Positions 59,019-64,000 of a stretch of 64,000 bases of DNA are shown one piece after another. This DNA comes from Myxococcales bacterium (GTDB lineage: Bacteria; Myxococcota_A; Polyangia; Haliangiales; Haliangiaceae): positions 3,250,313-3,314,312 of the forward strand of contig JADJUW010000001.1 of assembly GCA_016716835.1 (NCBI GenBank), in the 5' to 3' direction. Position 1 is the stretch's first letter. Each line of letters opens with the position of its first letter. The notes beneath the pieces are model-generated. The model saw only the letters and a program-made list of their open reading frames with translations, was not told the origin of the DNA and made no database searches. Both the position numbers and the translations under genes were made by a program.

Positions 59019-59139
59019 GCGAACGTACTGGCTGGAGCAGATTGAGGTGCACGCCTGCAGCGATGCCGAGGCGCATCCGTCTGGATGTAACGAGGCTCGC
59101 GAAGCCGTACACCTCAAGATGCCCAGCCAGTACGTTCGC
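59019..59139. repeat. 121-bp hairpin element between convergent genes
   Basis: The outer arms GCGAACGTACTGGCTGG (59019-59035) and 59123-59139 are perfect complements. Pairing continues inward through TTGAGGTG/CACCTCAA and GAGGC/GCCTC-type blocks, so nearly the entire stretch forms one hairpin. It touches the stop codon of the aminotransferase and ends 3 bp before that of the Fic-like gene. Lack of a T-tract makes a simple terminator unlikely, but a bidirectional one is possible. Confidence 0.65.
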
Positions 59140-59142
59140 GCG

Positions 59143-59925
59143 CTAGCGGCGGCGGCCGTTGAGGGCTTCGTCATACACGCGCATTTCAGATTGCGCGGTG
59201 GTCTGGATGGCCTCGAGATAGACCGAGAGCAGCGACGTCTGATCGCCGCGCAGGGCCTCGTAATATTTTTGCCGGTCTTGCGAATGGATGATGGCGTACG
59301 GGTAGCCCGACGCGAGCAGCAGCATGTTGCTGATGACGCGGATGCAGCGTCCGCTTTCCTTCACCCATGGAAACACCGCCATGAATTTTTGTTGTAGTGC
59401 GACGATGCGCTCGAGCATTTGCAGTTCGGTGGCGTCTTCGCTGTCCCACCATTCACCGAGCTTTTTCATGCTGGCACCGATTTTTTCCGGGCCGACGATG
59501 TCGTGGTAGTAGAGGCGGTGCAGCGGGTTTTCCTTGCGAAACGGCAGGCCCTTGGCTTTTTCTTCGGGGGCCAAGATCGCATAGACATCGCGGATCATCT
59601 CGACGTCAAAGCGCGCCTTCTTGGTCGCGGCAAAGGCCTCGCCATAGTCCAGCGCCTGATTGAGGTGCTTGACGTCGTCGTACGACGGAATCAGGGTTTG
59701 GTCGCTGATGATGTCGGGATCGATCGCTGCCTTGATCTCGCTCTGCGTGAGCACCTCGCCCTCAAGGGCGCCATCGTGATGGATGATCGAGATGCGCAGC
59801 TGATTGCGAAACATCTCGCGCAGCTTGGGGTTTACGTTGGCGACGGTTTGTCGCCAGGTCGTGACGATTGCTTCAACTTCCGCGGTGCGGGCGTCGATAT
59901 CTTCGGTTTCCTTGATGCGTAGCAC
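59143..59925 (-). CDS. Fic-fold protein with degenerate catalytic motif
   Basis: The Fic core helices are recognisable (VALQQKFMAVFPWVKESGR, then CIRVISNMLL, and DRQKYYEALRGDQ). The catalytic HPFx(D/E)GNGRxxR reads FPWVKESGRCIR (185-196): the essential His is Phe185 and GN is ES, while Pro, GR and the last Arg stay. Residues 51-60 (DGALEGEVLT) resemble the inhibitory (S/T)xxxE(G/N) motif. Normal Fic enzymes AMPylate proteins. This one is predicted inactive as an AMP transferase or changed in chemistry. It stands alone, divergent from ade. Confidence 0.78.
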   Translation of the reverse strand: MLRIKETEDIDARTAEVEAIVTTWRQTVANVNPKLREMFRNQLRISIIHHDGALEGEVLTQSEIKAAIDPDIISDQTLIPSYDDVKHLNQALDYGEAFAATKKARFDVEMIRDVYAILAPEEKAKGLPFRKENPLHRLYYHDIVGPEKIGASMKKLGEWWDSEDATELQMLERIVALQQKFMAVFPWVKESGRCIRVISNMLLLASGYPYAIIHSQDRQKYYEALRGDQTSLLSVYLEAIQTTAQSEMRVYDEALNGRRR

Positions 59926-60137
59926 GGCGTCTTCCCCGGGCGTAACGATTACAACCCTTTAGAACGGCGGAACTTACGCGCCCCAAACGAATTCGTCAAC
60001 GCCCCCCCGCCTTGTTCCAAATGTTGCCTACTTCAATTTCCAACTGGCTGATATTGCAAGGTTTTATTCGCCCGGCTGGGTGCGCCTACCGTGTATTCTG
60101 CGCTACCCTTAAGGCCTTGGCTGCCACGCGACGTTTC

Positions 60138-61841
60138 ATGACTCCGTCCCCGCAATCACCCACGTCGGCGCAGCTGGCGCGCCGCATCGACGCCGCCATG
60201 GGCCGTACCCCGTGTGACCTGGTGCTGACCAATGCGGTCTACCTCGACGTCTTTTCCTTGGCGTGGCGCAAGGGCGCCATCTCGGTGCACGATGGCGTCA
60301 TCGTCGGCGTCGAGGCGCCGCTTAGGGCGCGGCGCCGTGTCGATCTCAAGGGCGCCCGTTTGGTCCCCGGCTTCATCGACGCTCACGTTCACATTGAAAG
60401 CTCGCTGGTTACGCCGGAGGTCTTTGAGACGTTAGTGCTGCCCAAGGGCACGACCACGGCAATCTGCGATCCGCACGAGCTTACGAATGTCATTGGCATC
60501 GCCGGGCTAAAGCGGTTTTTGGCATCGGCGAGCCACCTGCGACTCGACCTGCGCGTCATGCTTTCATCATGCGTGCCGGCGACGCATGCGGGCCTGGAGA
60601 CCAACGGCGCCGGCGTAATTGACTACGCCGCGCTCGCCCCGCTGGCGAAACATCCGCATGCGCTCGGCCTGGCTGAGATGATGAATATGCCGGGTGTGTT
60701 GCATAACGATCCCGGCGTGCTCGAGAAGCTCGCTGGCTTTGCGGGCATGCCCATCGACGGCCACGCGCCGATGCTCAGCGGTCAAGCCTTGTCGGCCTAT
60801 GCGTCGGCCGGCATTGCCAGCTGCCACGAATCGAGTTCGCTGGGCGAAGCCAAGGAAAAGCTCGCCAAGGGCATAGCGGTGTGGATCCGCGAGGGCAGCG
60901 TCGCCAAAGACGTCGAGGCGCTGGCGCCGCTCATCAACGCGGCGACCTCGCCGTACGTCGGGTTTTGCACCGACGATCGCAATCCGCTCGATATCGCCGA
61001 GCAAGGCCATCTCGACTATCTCATCCGGCGCGCCATCGCGCTCGGCGTGCCGATGGAGGCGGCGTACCGCGCGGCCTCGCTGAGCGTGGCGAGGCATTAT
61101 GGCCTGCGCCACGTCGGCGCCATTGCGCCCGGCTACCGCGCCGATTTGGTGCAGCTCGCCAGCGCCAAGCAGTGCGCCGTGGCGCGGGTGTGGAAGTCCG
61201 GCGTCGACGTGCGCGAGCTCGACTCCCTCGCAGACACCGGCGAACGCTTTCCCAATACGATCAAGGTCGGCGAGATTTCCGAGGCGTCGCTGAGAGGCGT
61301 TGGCGGCCGCGTCAACGTCATCGGCGTGCGTGAGGGCAAGATCTTAACCAATGCGCTGGTGAAAGATGCCGGCGCGCGTGGCGTCGCACAACTCAGCGTC
61401 GTCGAGCGACATGGACATGGCTATGCGCCCGCGAATGGCTACGCCTATGGTTTTGGCGGCACGTTTGCGGGCGCGATCGTTTCAAGCGTCGGCCACGATA
61501 GCCATAATCTCATCGGCGTGGCGTCGAACCCGCGCGATCTAAAGGTGGGGCTTGAGTGCGTGCGGCGGTCGGCGGGCGGTTTTGCCGTGGTGCGCGATGG
61601 CGTCGTCGTGGCATCGCTTGCCCTACCGTTTGGCGGCCTGATGTCGGCGGCGCCACCGGCGCAGATTGAACAAGGGTTGCGGCGTTTGCGCCAGGCCAGC
61701 GCCGGCATTGGCTGCGAACTCGCCGAGCCGTTTTTACAGCTAGCCTTTTTAAGCCTGCCGGTGATACCCAAGCTTAAGCTCACCGATCGGGGCCTAGTGG
61801 ATGTCGATAAATTTGCTCTAATTCCCGTGCGTGCGGCATAA
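60138..61841 (+). CDS. ade: adenine deaminase
   Basis: ATG 60138 gives 567 residues, the usual length; an upstream in-frame ATG (60012) adds an unlikely leader. Metal ligands are in VPGFIDAHVHIESS, and CDPHE, DGHAPMLSG and FCTDDRNPLD follow. The C-terminal domain has GHDSHNLIGVASN. It turns adenine into hypoxanthine with Fe/Mn. It lies 23 bp before xdhA, so its product feeds the next enzyme. Confidence 0.94.
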   Translation: MTPSPQSPTSAQLARRIDAAMGRTPCDLVLTNAVYLDVFSLAWRKGAISVHDGVIVGVEAPLRARRRVDLKGARLVPGFIDAHVHIESSLVTPEVFETLVLPKGTTTAICDPHELTNVIGIAGLKRFLASASHLRLDLRVMLSSCVPATHAGLETNGAGVIDYAALAPLAKHPHALGLAEMMNMPGVLHNDPGVLEKLAGFAGMPIDGHAPMLSGQALSAYASAGIASCHESSSLGEAKEKLAKGIAVWIREGSVAKDVEALAPLINAATSPYVGFCTDDRNPLDIAEQGHLDYLIRRAIALGVPMEAAYRAASLSVARHYGLRHVGAIAPGYRADLVQLASAKQCAVARVWKSGVDVRELDSLADTGERFPNTIKVGEISEASLRGVGGRVNVIGVREGKILTNALVKDAGARGVAQLSVVERHGHGYAPANGYAYGFGGTFAGAIVSSVGHDSHNLIGVASNPRDLKVGLECVRRSAGGFAVVRDGVVVASLALPFGGLMSAAPPAQIEQGLRRLRQASAGIGCELAEPFLQLAFLSLPVIPKLKLTDRGLVDVDKFALIPVRAA

Positions 61842-61864
61842 GCGACCGCACCTCAAGGCTTTCC

Positions 61865-63382
61865 ATGACCACGCGAACCTCAGCCGTCTTTTATCTAAAT
61901 GGGCAGCGTCACGAGCCCTCGCCGGCGGCGATGGAGCTGATGCTGGCCGACTATTTGCGCGAAACGCGGCGGCTCACCGGCACCAAGATTGTGTGCGCCG
62001 AGGGCGATTGCGGCGCGTGCACGGTGCTCATGGCGCGGCCGGCCTTGGGTGGGGGCATCGGTGACAGCCAAGAGGGCAAAGGCCGCGGCGCACCTGTGGG
62101 CAAGGCGCCGAGGTTTGTCGCGGTGAACGCCTGCATCATGCGGGTCGCCAATTGCGATGGCGCCTCGATTGTCACCGTTGAGGCGCTCGGCAGCAGTGAG
62201 GCCTTGGGCCCGGTGCAGCAGGCGATTTGCGATGCTAACGGTAGCCAATGCGGGTTCTGCACGCCTGGCTTTGTCGTCGCGCTGGCGGCCCTCACGGACA
62301 GGCGCAAGGCCGAGAAGTGCAAGTCCATCGCGGCGGGGGACGCCAAGAACGCACTCACCGGCAATTTATGCCGCTGCACCGGCTACGCGCCGATCATTGC
62401 GGGCGCGACGGCGATCGATCTTGCCGCTTGGCAGCCACTTGCGCCGACGTATTGGACCAAGGCCATCGCGACGGACCTTGCGCGCACGCAGAACGTGGCG
62501 ATCGCGCCGCCGCGTGGCGCCGATGGTTTTGCCTTTGCGGCGCCGACCAAGCGCAGCGAGGTTGCCGCGTATCTCAAGCAGGGCTATCGCTTCGTATCAG
62601 GCGGCACCGACGTCGGGGTGCAAATCAATAAGGGTAAGGTAGCGGCGCTAAAGGTGCTTAGTTTGCATCTGATGGGCGATTTACATCAAATTAGCCTGAG
62701 CGGTAACACGCTCACCCTGGGCGCCATGGTGTCGGTGGCAGCGCTGCGACGCGCGGTTGAGAAGCGCTTTGCCAGCCTCGCGGGCTTTCTCGATCTGTTC
62801 GCATCGCCGCAAATCAAAAACGTCGCGACGGTGGTGGGTAACATCGCCAATGGCTCGCCGATTGGCGACGCCACCACCGCGCTGATGGCGTGCGGCGGCG
62901 AGGTGCGCATCGAAGGTGGCCATGGCGGCAAGGCGCGCTGGCTGTCGCTTGCGGAGCTTTACGTCGGCTATCGCCAGCTGCGGCTTGCCCGAGGGGAATG
63001 GATCTCGGGCCTGCGCTTGCAGCTACCGACGGCGAGAGACCAGGTACATTTCTTTAAAACCTCGCAGCGCAAAGACCTCGACATCTCGGCGGTCAACGCG
63101 GGCTTATGGCTGCAGACCAAGAGTGCGCGCGGCGAGATCGCGGCCTGCCGTCTCGCGGTTGGCGGCGTCGGGCCAACCATCGTGCGTATGGCCGTCGCCG
63201 AGGCGATGCTGACCGGTGCCACGCTGCCCCTGACCTCCGATGCAAAAAATCAGCTGCTCGCCGCGGTGCAGGCCGACATTGCGCCGCTCTCAGATTTGCG
63301 CGGATCGGCCGCATTTCGCCGCGTCGTGCTGGCGAATTGGTTAACCGACACGCTGGCCGGCTCAGCCGGAGGCGCGCCATGA
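61865..63382 (+). CDS. xdhA: xanthine dehydrogenase small subunit (FeS/FAD)
   Basis: A [2Fe-2S] ferredoxin domain (CAEGDCGACTVLM, Cys44/49/52) is followed by a helical [2Fe-2S] domain (CGFCTPG and CRCTGY) and an FAD domain (FVSGGTDVGVQINKG, then NIANGSPIGD). The length of 505 matches bacterial XdhA. It passes electrons from the molybdenum subunit to NAD. The stop overlaps xdhB by 4 bp. Confidence 0.95.
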   Translation: MTTRTSAVFYLNGQRHEPSPAAMELMLADYLRETRRLTGTKIVCAEGDCGACTVLMARPALGGGIGDSQEGKGRGAPVGKAPRFVAVNACIMRVANCDGASIVTVEALGSSEALGPVQQAICDANGSQCGFCTPGFVVALAALTDRRKAEKCKSIAAGDAKNALTGNLCRCTGYAPIIAGATAIDLAAWQPLAPTYWTKAIATDLARTQNVAIAPPRGADGFAFAAPTKRSEVAAYLKQGYRFVSGGTDVGVQINKGKVAALKVLSLHLMGDLHQISLSGNTLTLGAMVSVAALRRAVEKRFASLAGFLDLFASPQIKNVATVVGNIANGSPIGDATTALMACGGEVRIEGGHGGKARWLSLAELYVGYRQLRLARGEWISGLRLQLPTARDQVHFFKTSQRKDLDISAVNAGLWLQTKSARGEIAACRLAVGGVGPTIVRMAVAEAMLTGATLPLTSDAKNQLLAAVQADIAPLSDLRGSAAFRRVVLANWLTDTLAGSAGGAP

Positions 63383-64000
63383 GCGTCGGCGGCAACACCA
63401 AAATCTCGCACGACGCCGCGCACCTGCACGTGGCGGGCGCAAGCGAATTTGTCGACGACCGCGCCGCGATGGCGGGCGAGGTGTTTGTCACCGTCATTTA
63501 TAGTCCGATCGCCAAGGGGCGCATTGGTAAGCTAGACGCGAGCGCGATCGCCAGCGATCCGAACTTCGTCGCGTTCTATACCCACCGCGACCTTGCCCAT
63601 AACGTCTGGGGCACCATCTTTCGCGATCAGCCGTTGCTCGCTGAGACTGAGGTGGCCTTTGCCGGCGAGCCTGTTGCCTTGCTGGTCACCACCGATCGCC
63701 GCGCCGGCCTGCGCCTGCGCGCCGGCGTGGTGTTGCAGATCGCGCCGCTGCCCGCTTTATTGTCAATCGCCGCGGCGCGCGACGCGGGCAGCTTTATCGG
63801 CTCGCCGCGCGAGATTAATCGCGACTTTTCCGAAGCTGCGTTGGCGGCGTGCGACCACACGCTCGCCGACACGGTCGTGCTCGAGGGCGCCGATCACTTT
63901 TACTTGGAAAGCCAAGTATCTGTCGCCTATCCGCTCGAAGATGGCCAACTCGAGATCCATACGTCTTCGCAGCATCCAAGCGAGGTGCAGCACGTGGTGT
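63379..64000 (+). CDS. xdhB: xanthine dehydrogenase molybdenum subunit, partial (5' end only)
   Basis: ATG 63379 overlaps the xdhA stop (ATGA), and the frame runs open to the right edge (207 codons). HDAAHLHVAGASEFVDD at the start and LESQVSVAYPLEDGQ, then SSQHPSEVQHVV match XdhB. This subunit holds the Mo cofactor and oxidises hypoxanthine to xanthine and urate. About three quarters of the protein lies outside the window. Confidence 0.93.
   Translation, partial: MSVGGNTKISHDAAHLHVAGASEFVDDRAAMAGEVFVTVIYSPIAKGRIGKLDASAIASDPNFVAFYTHRDLAHNVWGTIFRDQPLLAETEVAFAGEPVALLVTTDRRAGLRLRAGVVLQIAPLPALLSIAAARDAGSFIGSPREINRDFSEAALAACDHTLADTVVLEGADHFYLESQVSVAYPLEDGQLEIHTSSQHPSEVQHVV

Overview
The window is high-GC, gene-dense DNA with short intergenic gaps and mostly bacterial housekeeping genes. 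Several features point to a myxobacterium-like organism (Myxococcota; lineage inferred, not proven). These are three large Ser/Thr protein kinases, two NtrC-type sigma-54 activators, a MerR-TPR regulator, a GspE N-terminal-domain protein without its ATPase, many lipoproteins, and a surface amidase with a Cys/TM/Arg tail like the MYXO-CTERM signal. No integrase, transposase, phage gene or CRISPR array was seen.

Layout. 1-12.1 kb: edge-truncated STAND-type ATPase, secreted GH13 lipoprotein, thiolase, amidase with an inserted golvesin-like domain, SEC-C protein, TruC-like pseudouridine synthase, SDR, CAP lipoprotein, and a two-gene MerR-TPR operon. 12.2-16 kb: NtrC-type response regulator coupled to glutathione synthase, then adenosine deaminase. 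16-21.6 kb: a two-gene kinase operon, a second kinase with an apparent frameshift near its 3' end, and tRNA-Arg(CCG). 21.7-24.3 kb: CDP-alcohol phosphatidyltransferase and a small ArsR-ArsI operon. 24.3-27.7 kb: an operon of lipoprotein, ECF sigma factor, zinc-type anti-sigma factor and exported caspase fused to a beta-barrel-like region. 27.9-31.5 kb: metK, hisD and small genes. 31.5-41 kb: a complete Kdp potassium operon (porin, small membrane ORF, kdpF, A, B, C, D, E). 41.9-47.2 kb: a sulfur/persulfide island with its own sigma-54 activator. 47.3-54.6 kb: hisC, MshEN protein, a degenerate L,D-transpeptidase-like protein, kinase-ATPase-TPR protein, receiver protein. 55-60 kb: Nudix, DMT permease, beta-CASP nuclease, DegT aminotransferase, degenerate Fic protein. 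60-64 kb: ade-xdhA-xdhB purine catabolism, running off the right edge.

Most notable is the sulfur island. Two YeeE/YedE-type transporter halves, a TauE/SafE exporter, a persulfide dioxygenase, two rhodaneses and a DUF2892 protein surround a sigma-54 activator. Three good -24/-12 promoters are visible, each next to or facing TGTTTCA/TGAAACA half-sites. All three predicted transcription starts fall only 2-4 nt before the start codon that the protein family expects, so the messages look almost leaderless.

Four intergenic gaps hold long hairpin-forming sequences (about 120-230 bp) without T-tracts. One type occurs twice, 52 kb apart, with conserved arms and partly different stem bases. Other points worth following are a Fic protein without the catalytic His, an L,D-transpeptidase-like protein without His/Cys, and an unannotated 47-codon membrane ORF in the kdp operon.
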